From Deltaproteobacteria bacterium (GTDB taxonomy: Bacteria; Desulfobacterota; DSM-4660; Desulfatiglandales; HGW-15), in the NCBI GenBank assembly GCA_020342025.1, contig CP070840.1:2893913-2906224 (forward strand): DNA of 12,312 bases, read 5' to 3'. Under the pieces are notes generated by a model that worked only from the letters and a program-made list of their open reading frames with translations, ran no database searches and was not told the DNA's origin. The translations under genes were made by a program, and so were the position numbers. Shown here one piece after another: positions 1-6,613 of this stretch. Every line of letters begins with the position of its first letter. Position 1 is the first letter of the stretch.

Positions 1-61
1 TGCTTATTTTCCGCATGGTTTCTTTCAGCAACTTTTGTTCTTCCGATAATTGAAAATCCAT
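1..61 (-). CDS. Acyl-CoA dehydrogenase, N-terminal fragment (cut by window edge)
   Basis: An ATG at 61-59 on the minus strand opens a frame that stays open to the window edge. Its first residues, MDFQLSEEQKLLKE, are the typical beginning of an acyl-CoA dehydrogenase, where the first helix of the alpha-helical N-terminal domain carries an L(S/T)EEQ motif. A strong GAAGGAG ribosome site lies a few bases upstream of the ATG. Only 20 codons are visible, so catalytic residues and substrate class cannot be judged. By family these enzymes are FAD-dependent, form an alpha,beta-double bond in acyl-CoA esters and pass electrons to ETF. The gene follows the 3-hydroxyacyl-CoA dehydrogenase on the same strand after 132 bases, which fits a shared beta-oxidation role. 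The identification rests on a short but characteristic N-terminus plus this context. Confidence 0.75.
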   Translation of the reverse strand, partial: MDFQLSEEQKLLKETMRKIS

Positions 62-100
62 TAGGACTCCTTCAATCCAGCCGGTGGCGCAATAAATGCC

Positions 101-162
101 ACCCTACCGGTAGGGTCGGGCTTCGACCTGAGCTCAGCCGAAGGTTTTACACCCGACCGGGT
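101..162. repeat. Cluster of palindromes between two beta-oxidation genes (REP-like)
   Basis: Three nested or adjacent symmetrical elements fill the gap between the hydroxyacyl-CoA dehydrogenase and acyl-CoA dehydrogenase genes. First is a perfect 16-bp palindrome ACCCTACCGGTAGGGT at 101-116. Second is a CTTCG/CGAAG stem (121-125 with 139-143) around the perfect palindrome CTGAGCTCAG (128-137). Third is an outer stem GGTCGGG/CCCGACC (114-120 with 152-158) enclosing the second, followed by the near-palindrome ACCCGACCGGGT (151-162). The CTTCGAC...GAGCTCAG type of sequence resembles dispersed extragenic palindromes known from many bacterial genomes. There is no T-tract, so a classical terminator is not indicated. 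It may be a mobile REP-like element, an mRNA-stabilising hairpin, or both. Confidence 0.6.
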
Positions 163-193
163 ACGTGCCTTCTCTGGGCCCGGGGTCGTTCCA

Positions 194-1048
194 TCACTTC
201 CCATATTCATAGACCCCTCGCCCGGTCTTCCGGCCCAGATGTCCATCGTCCACCAGCTTCACCACCAGGGGTGCTGGCTGATACTTATCCCCAAGTTCAC
301 GATGAAAGGTGTTCATGCACGCCAGGAGTATGTCCAGACCAAAGGCATCGGCTGCGGCCAAGGGCCCCAAAGGGAAACCCAATCCTTTGGTACAACTCTT
401 GTCTATCTCCTCCGGGCTGGCAAGACCGGTCTCAAGGGCAATAAAGGCCTCATTGACCAAGGGGAGGTAGAGTCGGTTGATGACAAAACCGGGTGAGTCC
501 GCCACGGTCACCGTATCTTTGCCACATTTCTCGAGGAAATGGATGACCGTCTCATGGGTCTCATCGGAGGTTTCTGGTATCCGGACAACCTCCACCAGGG
601 GGGTCAAGGCGGCGGGGATCAGGAAGTGGGTCCCAATGCATTTATCGAGTCGGCTGGTGGCGCCGGCTATTTCGGCGATCCAGAGGGTCGAGGTGTTACT
701 GGCTAAAATGGCCTCCTGAGGGCTCGCCTCATCCATTTCCTTAAACACCTTTTTCTTCACCTCTATATCCTCGTAAACGGCCTCTATCACCAGGTCTGCT
801 TGGGATATCGCCCCATGAAGATCAGTGCCTGCCTTGATAAGCGATGAAATTTTGTCCACCTTCTCCTGTTCCATCTTTCCTTTTTTTACCTGGCCTTTTA
901 GAAAAGACTGGATACTGTTCAACCCCTTCTCCACATGCTGAGGGGAGGTATCTACCATGGCCGTTTCATGACCGCCCCTGGCACTGACAATCCCGATCTG
1001 GCTTCCCATGGTTCCCATGCCTACAATACAAACTCGTTTTATCTCCAT
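194..1048 (-). CDS. 3-hydroxyacyl-CoA dehydrogenase (short, Hbd type)
   Basis: This 284-residue enzyme would oxidise a (3S)-3-hydroxyacyl-CoA to the 3-ketoacyl-CoA with NAD+ in the cytoplasm. The frame is open further upstream, but the start at 1048 is chosen because GGGAGGGGG precedes it and the protein then begins right at the Rossmann strand. Visible features are the dinucleotide motif GMGTMGSQIG (residues 10-19), a catalytic set in register with the human enzyme (Ser120 in SNTS, His141, Glu153, Asn191 in VINRL), and a C-terminal helical dimerisation domain ending in GRKTGRGVYEYGK. Length matches the stand-alone bacterial Hbd/PaaH/FadB2-type enzymes (about 280-290). One oddity: the usual HFFNP around the catalytic His reads HFLIP, so the conserved Asn is Ile. 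The next gene on this strand encodes an acyl-CoA dehydrogenase. Chain length or ring specificity cannot be told. Confidence 0.93.
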   Translation of the reverse strand: MEIKRVCIVGMGTMGSQIGIVSARGGHETAMVDTSPQHVEKGLNSIQSFLKGQVKKGKMEQEKVDKISSLIKAGTDLHGAISQADLVIEAVYEDIEVKKKVFKEMDEASPQEAILASNTSTLWIAEIAGATSRLDKCIGTHFLIPAALTPLVEVVRIPETSDETHETVIHFLEKCGKDTVTVADSPGFVINRLYLPLVNEAFIALETGLASPEEIDKSCTKGLGFPLGPLAAADAFGLDILLACMNTFHRELGDKYQPAPLVVKLVDDGHLGRKTGRGVYEYGK

Positions 1049-1185
1049 ATCCCCCTCCCAAGTCGTTTTGTTGTCCTGTAAGTATCTCACATGTCTGGTA
1101 AAAGAGTAAATCAAGAAATATTGGGGGCAATGAGAATCTATGACCTCGTGCAATAGTATCTGATACATTAAGTATTAATTTAAAA

Positions 1186-1212
1186 TTGCAAAATTCAGTC
1201 TTTCGCTATAAA
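1186..1212 (+). promoter_or_regulatory. Possible promoter for the VOC gene
   Basis: In the AT-rich divergent region (1049-1250), TTGCAA at 1186-1191 and TATAAA at 1207-1212 sit 15 bases apart, about 40 bases before the VOC start codon. The spacer is shorter than the ideal 17, so this is tentative. No convincing minus-strand promoter for the hydroxyacyl-CoA dehydrogenase was found in the same region. Confidence 0.3.
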
Positions 1213-1250
1213 TTGCTCTTCATTCCACGCGCACACCAGGGAGGTACAAA

Positions 1251-1814
1251 ATGGCGGAGAACATAAAAGTCAATTACGTGGATCACATTTGCATTTCAGT
1301 GCGAGACGTACTTAAGGCAGAGCAGGATTACTGCAATTTATTCGGCTGGCAGGTGGTGGAAAGGTATCATGACCCCGGGGCCCATATTAATGTGAGTTGC
1401 TTTGCCATGGGTCCAACGACCCTTGAAATCATGGAGGACGAGTTCTCCGGAGGGTGGTATGAACTGCAGGATGATAAAGGAGCCGTGGTCTTTTCTGGGC
1501 CTGGTGATAAGACGAAATGGGTAAAGAAAGAGACCCCTCAGCCAGAGGGACAGAGGGGACACGTGGGTGACTGGATTGAAAACAGGAATCAGGGTCGCGA
1601 AGGGGTACAGCTGGTCTCCTTCAATGTGGACGACACCCATGAGGCGACAAAGAAATTCAAAGCGAACGGAGGTGAGGTGGTTCCAGTGGGCGGTAAAGAT
1701 ATCCAATATTGGGCTGAAAAGAATAGAAATTACTCCTTTCTGCATCCCAAAAAGATGCATGGCGTCATCCTGGAGTTTATTGATGGGGCCTATGACTGGA
1801 AGAAATCCAAATAA
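1251..1814 (+). CDS. VOC-superfamily protein, methylmalonyl-CoA-epimerase-like
   Basis: This 187-residue protein shows two halves of the paired beta-alpha-beta(3) fold of the vicinal-oxygen-chelate superfamily. The first half begins VDHICISVRD (residues 10-19) and the second VSFNVDDTHEA (122-132), ending in FLHPKKMHGVILEF (163-176), which strongly resembles the C-terminus of methylmalonyl-CoA epimerases. Candidate metal ligands are His12, Glu59 and Glu175. The usual His that starts the second half (HHIAFEV in epimerases) is replaced by Leu121, so the four-ligand metal site is incomplete. About 45 mostly charged residues (70-115) are inserted between the halves, making it longer than the usual 135-150. 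AGGGAGGT lies just before the ATG. Family members include epimerases, dioxygenases, glyoxalases and metal-free binding proteins, so the reaction is not assigned. The substrate-binding protein gene follows after 103 bases. Confidence 0.85.
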   Translation: MAENIKVNYVDHICISVRDVLKAEQDYCNLFGWQVVERYHDPGAHINVSCFAMGPTTLEIMEDEFSGGWYELQDDKGAVVFSGPGDKTKWVKKETPQPEGQRGHVGDWIENRNQGREGVQLVSFNVDDTHEATKKFKANGGEVVPVGGKDIQYWAEKNRNYSFLHPKKMHGVILEFIDGAYDWKKSK

Positions 1815-1852
1815 TTCATTGTTCTTTGCCAGGACAAACTTTCGTAGAAATG

Positions 1853-1881
1853 TTGACATTTCCCTTAAAATCTACCATTGA
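1853..1881 (+). promoter_or_regulatory. Possible -35 element ahead of the substrate-binding protein gene
   Basis: A perfect TTGACA lies at 1853-1858 in the 103-base gap before the substrate-binding protein. At 17-base spacing the -10 position reads CATTGA (1876-1881), which is a poor match. GATAAC is nearby but too far (21 bases). An independent promoter for this gene is plausible but not secure. Confidence 0.3.
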
Positions 1882-1917
1882 TAACATGAAATACCAAAGA
1901 AAGGAGGGCTATGGGCT

Positions 1918-3186
1918 ATGAAGAAGGGAATTTTAGTGTTGGCTATTATTGCGTTGGCTGTTTCCATGGTAGGTCTGGATGGGGCAAGGGTGGAGTCGGC
2001 TGAACCCATTGTCATTGGAGCACCTATCCCCCGCGCTTCCACATACGGGCAGAATGGGGAGAGGTCCATGATACTCGCTGCTGAGCAAATCAATGCGGGT
2101 GGCGGGATCAAAGTGGGAGGGCAAATGCGACCCATTAAGCTGGAGATCGCAGATACCCGGGACGAAGAACCTGGCGTTCCGACCAGTGAGGTCCTGCTGG
2201 CCATAGAGAAGCTTATTTTGGACAAAAACACCAAGATTCTTGCCGGTGGACCCTGTATGTCAGAGTGCAGTCTGGCTGCCCTGGACGTATATCCCAAATA
2301 CAAGACCTTGGACATCGTAAACATCGGCACCTGGACGCCCGCTTGGCACAAAAAGACGGCTGGAAATCCCGAGACATACAAGTATAGCTTCAGGCTGAGT
2401 GGACACGTGGTGTACTGGGTCAAGGATCTCGTCCGCCTGCTGAACAATTTAAAGGCCACCTATGGATTCAATAAGATGTACATTACGGTCGCTGAGGCGG
2501 CCCACGCCAAAGCATCGGCTGCTGCTGTTAAAAAAGGAGCCGTTGCCAGCGGCTGGACCGTTGTTGGCGAAGAAGTTCACCCCCTGGCCACCACAGACTT
2601 CTTCATGATGCTGCGTGATGTGAAGAAATCAGGAGCTCAGGTCCTCTTTATCTGGGATCACACGCCTGAGGCATTGGGCATGATAAAGCAATGGCATGAC
2701 CTGAAGATACCTGCAGCAGCCATCGGCTTTGTCGGCCCCACAGATGATCCGGGGATGTGGAAGCAGACCGGAGGTAAGGTGTCCCATTTGGTTGAGGTCG
2801 GTGGAGAGGGTGGCACGCTTCCCGGCCAGCAAATCACGCCCCTAACGGAACCATTCTTTGAAGCCTACAAGAAACGATGGGGCGTGGAACCTCGAGGTGC
2901 TGCAAATGCACCCAGCTACACAGTTCTCTATATGTTAAAAGAGGCGATTGAACGAACGGGTTCACTGGATCCTGACACGCTCATTCCTGCCGTTGAGCAA
3001 ACGGATATGATCACGGTCAGCGGCAGGCTGAGGTTTGACAAGCAGAGCCACCAGGCGATCTATGGTACCAACCCCAAAGAGACCCTGGTCGGTCAGTACC
3101 TGCAGTGGCAGGATGGAAAAAGAGTGACCATCTGGCCGGCTGAAATAGCCTCTGGAAAGTACCAGCTTCCACCCTGGATGAAGTAA
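1918..3186 (+). CDS. Liv-type ABC transporter periplasmic substrate-binding protein
   Basis: This 422-residue exported protein belongs to the type-1 periplasmic-binding fold of the branched-chain amino acid/amide/urea/aromatic-acid uptake family. Residues 1-28 form a Sec signal peptide: Lys-Lys, a hydrophobic core ILVLAIIALAVSMVGL, then VESA before the likely cleavage at Ala28. The mature part opens PIVIGAPIPRASTYGQNGE, with the GQNGERSMILAAEQINAGGGI stretch (44-64) typical of the family. The C-terminal lobe includes the SYTVLYMLKEAIERTG helix. AAGGAGGG at about 1901 is well spaced for the ATG at 1918. An earlier ATG at 1911 is in another frame and leads only to a roughly 30-codon ORF. No permease or ATPase genes are adjacent, so it is an orphan binding protein in this window. 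Relatives bind amino acids, short-chain amides or aromatic acids, and the ligand here is unknown. Confidence 0.93.
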   Translation: MKKGILVLAIIALAVSMVGLDGARVESAEPIVIGAPIPRASTYGQNGERSMILAAEQINAGGGIKVGGQMRPIKLEIADTRDEEPGVPTSEVLLAIEKLILDKNTKILAGGPCMSECSLAALDVYPKYKTLDIVNIGTWTPAWHKKTAGNPETYKYSFRLSGHVVYWVKDLVRLLNNLKATYGFNKMYITVAEAAHAKASAAAVKKGAVASGWTVVGEEVHPLATTDFFMMLRDVKKSGAQVLFIWDHTPEALGMIKQWHDLKIPAAAIGFVGPTDDPGMWKQTGGKVSHLVEVGGEGGTLPGQQITPLTEPFFEAYKKRWGVEPRGAANAPSYTVLYMLKEAIERTGSLDPDTLIPAVEQTDMITVSGRLRFDKQSHQAIYGTNPKETLVGQYLQWQDGKRVTIWPAEIASGKYQLPPWMK

Positions 3187-3230
3187 TCAACCATAGCTCT
3201 TATTACAGAACCGAGCCTTTTTCCTGAAAC

Positions 3231-3263
3231 GTCATTGCGAGCTCCTTGCGGGCTCGCAATGAC
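3231..3263. repeat. Perfect 12-bp inverted repeat, dispersed GTCATTGCGAG type
   Basis: GTCATTGCGAGC (3231-3242) and its exact reverse complement GCTCGCAATGAC (3252-3263) flank a 9-base loop in the 131-base gap between the binding protein and the CoA ligase. There is no T-run after it on either strand, so it is not an evident Rho-independent terminator. The GTCATTGCGAG...CTCGCAATGAC arms match a class of dispersed intergenic palindromes I recognise from many proteobacterial genomes, so a REP/MITE-like element is the best reading. As a hairpin it could still protect the upstream mRNA end. Confidence 0.7.
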
Positions 3264-3317
3264 ATCCCAATTGCGTCAACTTAAATCAAGTTCGTATCTT
3301 ACTTTGGGGAGAGAAGA

Positions 3318-5015
3318 ATGTCTGAGTCCCAAGAACTCATATACGGACAGGTGGGTCAGTATGAAAAGACCGTGTATGATGAGCCCGTATTCGCGGCCAT
3401 CCAGCGCATGTGCGAGAAGTATCCCGATCGGCTAGCGATCGTCTATTTGGGGGAGACCTGGACCTTTTCTGAAATGATGGAGCTCATTGATAGATTTGCA
3501 AACGCCCTGTACAACCTGGGGGTCAGGCATGGGGATAAATTGATGCTTTACATTCCCAATTGTCCCCAATTTCTTATTGGCTTCTTTGGATGCATGAAGA
3601 TTGGGGCGACCCCCGTACCCGTCTCCCCCATTTATACCCCGTATGAAATTGAATACCTTATCAAGGACTCCGGGGCTCAGTTCATTCTTTGCCAAGACAC
3701 CAATTGCGGCTACGTACAGGAGGTCTTCCCCAAAACCGGTTTAAAGGGGATGATAGTCACCAACTATGCCGATCTCCTCCCCTGGTGGAAACGCATGGCC
3801 GGCGCCATGTTTGATAAGATCCCCCATGGTGTGGTGGAGAAAGGGGAGAAGGTTTTCCTTTTTAAAGACCTGATCAAAAAATACGCTCCGACTCCCCCAA
3901 AGGTGGACATAAATCCGAGGGCTGATCTTAGCCGACTGCTTTATACGGGCGGAACTACTGGGTTCCCCAAGGGGGTCCCCACCAATCATTCTGCCGTGGT
4001 TAGCTTTGTCAGTGAAATCCGTGAAATCAGTGACGGCTATGTTGGAGAAGGGGGGAAGGATAAGTTGATCATGGTGAATCCCCTCTTCCATGAATTTGCA
4101 CAGGGGATGAGCATGGCTTGGGCCTTGACCAAGGGGAACCCGCTGATGCTGATGCCCATACCCCACATTGATGCCATTTTAGATACCATCCAACGCTACG
4201 AAGTGACCCTGCTCCTCGGCGTGCCCACCCTCTATCGCATGATCTTGGAACATGACAGGGTAAATCTGTATGACTGCCCATCCCTAAGATATTGCTTGTG
4301 TGGCGCTGACAAGCTCCCGCCAGAGGTGAACGCACGATGGGAGGAGACATTCGGCAGGCCCATCTATCAATGCTATGGTGCCACGGAAGTGGGCTTCACC
4401 ACCGGACCCCGTTTCGATATGGAGCCTCATTCCGAGTCCATAGGGGTCCCGTTACCCTCCAGAGAGGTCATCATTGTTGACCCGGAAACCTTAGAGCCAA
4501 TGCCGGAGAATGAAGTGGGTGAGGTCCTTGTACGCTGCGAATACACCTTTAAGCACTATTGGAATAAGCCGGAAGAGACAGCGCGTTCCTTTGTCCCCAT
4601 AGATGGCAGGGTCTTTTATCGTATGAATGATTTTGCGCGGCGAGGCAACGATGGGCGACTCTACTTTGTGGACAGGGGTGTAGACATCATAAAGTATAAG
4701 GGTTACAGGGTCTCAGCTTCTGAGATTGAAGCCGTGCTACAGGACCATGAGGCTGTGATAGCCGCCTGTGTGGTGGGCGTTCCCGATGCAAGGACAGGCG
4801 AACGCATCAAGGCCATTGTGGTTCTCAAAGAAGACGCAAGAGGGGTTAGTTCAATAGAACTGAGCAGTTGGTGCCGGCAGAGGCTGGCACCCTACAAAAT
4901 GCCCAAGTATATTGAGTTTAGGGACATGCTGCCCAAATCAAAAGTGGGCAAGTTACTGCGGCGAGAGATCAGGGATGAGGAAAGAAGAAAGGCTGAAAAA
5001 AAGCCCGCCAGATAA
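3318..5015 (+). CDS. AMP-forming acyl/aryl-CoA ligase
   Basis: This complete 565-residue member of the ANL superfamily would activate a carboxylic acid with ATP to the acyl-adenylate and then transfer it to CoA. The ATP-binding P-loop LLYTGGTTGFPKG is at residues 207-219 and the adenine motif QCYGATEVG at 351-359. The aspartate/hinge region FYRMNDFARRGNDGRLYF at 433-450 has MND in place of the common TGD but keeps the ribose-binding Asp438. RGVDIIKYKGYRVSASEIE is at 453-471 and the catalytic C-terminal lysine at Lys545 (KVGK). All steps for CoA ligation are therefore conserved. GGGGAGAG precedes the ATG. The gene has no close same-strand neighbour: 131 bases and a palindrome separate it from the binding protein, and it converges on the OYE gene. 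Substrate is unknown; medium-chain, aryl or alicyclic acids are all possible for this family. Confidence 0.92.
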   Translation: MSESQELIYGQVGQYEKTVYDEPVFAAIQRMCEKYPDRLAIVYLGETWTFSEMMELIDRFANALYNLGVRHGDKLMLYIPNCPQFLIGFFGCMKIGATPVPVSPIYTPYEIEYLIKDSGAQFILCQDTNCGYVQEVFPKTGLKGMIVTNYADLLPWWKRMAGAMFDKIPHGVVEKGEKVFLFKDLIKKYAPTPPKVDINPRADLSRLLYTGGTTGFPKGVPTNHSAVVSFVSEIREISDGYVGEGGKDKLIMVNPLFHEFAQGMSMAWALTKGNPLMLMPIPHIDAILDTIQRYEVTLLLGVPTLYRMILEHDRVNLYDCPSLRYCLCGADKLPPEVNARWEETFGRPIYQCYGATEVGFTTGPRFDMEPHSESIGVPLPSREVIIVDPETLEPMPENEVGEVLVRCEYTFKHYWNKPEETARSFVPIDGRVFYRMNDFARRGNDGRLYFVDRGVDIIKYKGYRVSASEIEAVLQDHEAVIAACVVGVPDARTGERIKAIVVLKEDARGVSSIELSSWCRQRLAPYKMPKYIEFRDMLPKSKVGKLLRREIRDEERRKAEKKPAR

Positions 5016-5081
5016 AATGAATCCCTTTTAGTCTCCTAAACCTTTCACCTCCTCTCCTTTCACTTGAACATTTATTTCCCA

Positions 5082-6266
5082 TCAGGCTTCAGCTTCCATT
5101 TCAACTTTTCTTCGGTGTTTGGGCAAAAATGGCAAAGGGGCGTTCTTAGAGCCTTTAGGCCACTGAATGCAGTCCGTAAGGAGCATAAGATCATTCACAT
5201 CTGCGCAGTGGTTGCAATAGATACACCGCACAATGTCTTCCCCTCTTCCCTCCATAGCCTTATTTCCCCAGTCAGGATCACATAGAAGCGGCCTACCAAG
5301 TCCGATAAGATCGGCTCTCCCATCCTGTAAAACCTCTTCCGCAAAATCGGGCATGGGAATCTTCCCCGCAGTAATCACCGGGACCGTATACCCCGCTTTT
5401 CGGATGGCTTTTCTAATTCCCTCAGAGAGGTAGACATTGGCTCCATCGGGATCCCACCTCCGTGGCCAGCAGCGAAGTCCTGAGTATCCCGTATAGGCAG
5501 AAGGGGGCTCCTTTTCCCGCGTAGGTAGGGCATCTTCCCACTGACCTCCGCAGGACACTGAAATATAATCAATCCCTTCCTCACAAAGCCTTTTTGCGAT
5601 CTCAGTGGAATGAAGAAGCGTATTGCCCCCCAGCACAAGATCATCGCCGTTGATTCGCGCTCCGAGGATAAAGTCGTTCCCCAAAACCTCCCGTGTCCCA
5701 TGGTAGATCTCCATCACGAGCCGAAGTCGGTTTTCAAGCTTTCCCCCATATTCATCTTTCCGATTATTGGCGGACCGGGACAAGAACATGGAAAGGGTCA
5801 TGCAGCTCTCCGCGTCCCATTCCAGAGAGTCAAAACCGGCCTTCTCAACCCGAATTGCCGCCTGAACGTGATCCTCGACGATTTGCTTGATCTCCTCTCT
5901 TGTAAGATCTTCTACCTTCTGTCGATACCCCGACATGGCAATCTTTAAGAAATGGCCGAGCTGTATCCCAATCTTTGCGTCCGGCACTTCGTGGACGGTG
6001 TCGGTAAGCGTCTTCAAGCCGGGAATAAACTTGTCATCCCATATCCGTAAGTTGTACGGACTCTTTCTCGAAATCACCACCACATCTTCAGTGATTATCC
6101 ATCCCGTACCACCCGCTGCAATACGGTGATACCGCTCGATCAAATCGTCCGTAACAAAACCGTCTTCAGTGGCCAGATTGCTCACCACAGGCACGGAGAC
6201 AACCCGGTTCCTTATTTTCATCCCTGAGAACTCAAAAGGCTGAAAAAGCATCATTTCCCTTTCCAT
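5082..6266 (-). CDS. Single-domain OYE-family flavin oxidoreductase with a [4Fe-4S] motif
   Basis: This 394-residue enzyme resembles the FMN-binding TIM-barrel part of 2,4-dienoyl-CoA reductase, trimethylamine dehydrogenase and 2-naphthoyl-CoA reductase. Start 6266 is chosen over the longer frame (to 6317) because GAAGGGGG precedes it and the family N-terminus LFQPFEFSGMKIRNRVV follows. Seen in order are IGIQLGH (99-105), the NNRKDEYGGKLENR signature (167-180), VITAGKI (297-303), RADLIGLGRPLLCDPDW (317-333) and cysteines 348, 351, 354 and 366. The cysteine spacing is C-x2-C-x2-C-x11-C. The FAD/NAD(P)H domain that normally follows in FadH-type enzymes (about 670 residues) is absent, so electrons must come from another protein. 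The loop that usually reads AHGYLL before the signature is WDAESCMTLSMFLS (150-163), so the usual His/Tyr are missing. It converges on the CoA ligase with 66 bases between. Reduction of an enoyl- or aryl-CoA is likely but unproven. Confidence 0.9.
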   Translation of the reverse strand: MEREMMLFQPFEFSGMKIRNRVVSVPVVSNLATEDGFVTDDLIERYHRIAAGGTGWIITEDVVVISRKSPYNLRIWDDKFIPGLKTLTDTVHEVPDAKIGIQLGHFLKIAMSGYRQKVEDLTREEIKQIVEDHVQAAIRVEKAGFDSLEWDAESCMTLSMFLSRSANNRKDEYGGKLENRLRLVMEIYHGTREVLGNDFILGARINGDDLVLGGNTLLHSTEIAKRLCEEGIDYISVSCGGQWEDALPTREKEPPSAYTGYSGLRCWPRRWDPDGANVYLSEGIRKAIRKAGYTVPVITAGKIPMPDFAEEVLQDGRADLIGLGRPLLCDPDWGNKAMEGRGEDIVRCIYCNHCADVNDLMLLTDCIQWPKGSKNAPLPFLPKHRRKVEMEAEA

Positions 6267-6352
6267 TTTTCCCCCTTCTTTCAACGAACCCCTTAAAGAA
6301 TCAAAAGGCCAGATCATGGATAAAAGGTTGGAACCTACCTTTGTGAGGAAAG

Positions 6353-6381
6353 AGTCTAGTAAAGAGATTTCTTCGTGTCAA
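6353..6381 (-). promoter_or_regulatory. Probable sigma-70 promoter of the OYE-family gene
   Basis: On the minus strand a perfect TTGACA (6381-6376) is followed after exactly 17 bases by TAGACT (6358-6353, four of six matches to TATAAT). The predicted start of transcription lies about 80 bases before the OYE start codon. This indicates that the gene can be expressed on its own, independent of the small gene further upstream. Confidence 0.5.
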
Positions 6382-6548
6382 TCAAGGTTAATGGGCACAC
6401 AGCGTGTTATACAAAGGGGTCAAAAATTACGCAGCTATGGCCAAAACCCACATTTCCAAAGAAATAAAGCTACTGCGGAGGACGGGCTATGGAGGATGGA
6501 GAGGCGAGTGGGAAGAAGTCACGGAAGAAAACTTGATGCAACATCTTG

Positions 6549-6584
6549 TTTAGGGCCGCCAAAAAACCGAAAGATGGCCCTAAA
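6549..6584. repeat. 9-bp inverted repeat with 18-base loop
   Basis: TTTAGGGCC (6549-6557) and GGCCCTAAA (6576-6584) are exact reverse complements. The hairpin lies 29 bases after the stop codon of the minus-strand 51-codon gene, a position suited to a 3'-end or terminator role. However, no U-run follows the stem on either strand; a run of six T (minus strand) lies inside the loop instead. It could equally be an operator half-site pair or a degenerate palindromic repeat. Confidence 0.45.
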
Positions 6585-6613
6585 TCCCCGCCCCATGCTT
6601 CCGGTTTCATCAA

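Larger units (their letters stand above)
6267..6613. other. 347-base gene-poor stretch upstream of the OYE gene
   Basis: This stretch contains the OYE promoter candidate (6353-6381) and an inverted repeat (6549-6584). It also holds a doubtful 38-codon plus-strand frame (6437-6553, starting MAKTHISKEIKLL) whose stop lies inside the left arm of that repeat. The 38-codon frame has no well-placed ribosome site and is not called as a gene. The longer open frame 6316-6696 has a low-complexity basic composition, lacks a ribosome site and overlaps the small membrane-protein gene, so it is not considered coding. Confidence 0.5.

Noticed and set aside
61..246. 61-codon minus-strand frame over the palindrome cluster
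   Set aside because: It overlaps the end of the hydroxyacyl-CoA dehydrogenase in another frame and reads through repeat sequence.
1338..1859. 173-codon minus-strand frame opposite the VOC gene
   Set aside because: It lies antisense to a clear VOC gene, has no ribosome site and its translation shows no recognisable family.
1911..2006. ATG directly after the ribosome site, seven bases before the binding-protein start, opening a frame of about 30 codons
   Set aside because: It is out of frame with the binding protein. The ATG at 1918 is also well spaced and yields a canonical signal peptide.
1872..2459. 195-codon minus-strand frame opposite the substrate-binding protein
   Set aside because: It is antisense to a well-supported exported binding protein. 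Its composition (many Ser, Pro, Ala and Thr) is that expected from the complement of a real gene, and no start signal is visible.
3271..3300. TTGCGT/TATCTT promoter-like pair before the complete CoA ligase
   Set aside because: Transcription would begin at or inside the ribosome binding site, leaving almost no leader; the spacer is 18 and both hexamers are weak.
5016..5081. Possible bidirectional terminator between the convergent ligase and OYE genes
   Set aside because: The 66 bases are pyrimidine-rich with a short direct repeat (CCTTTCAC), but contain no stem-loop that could end transcription.
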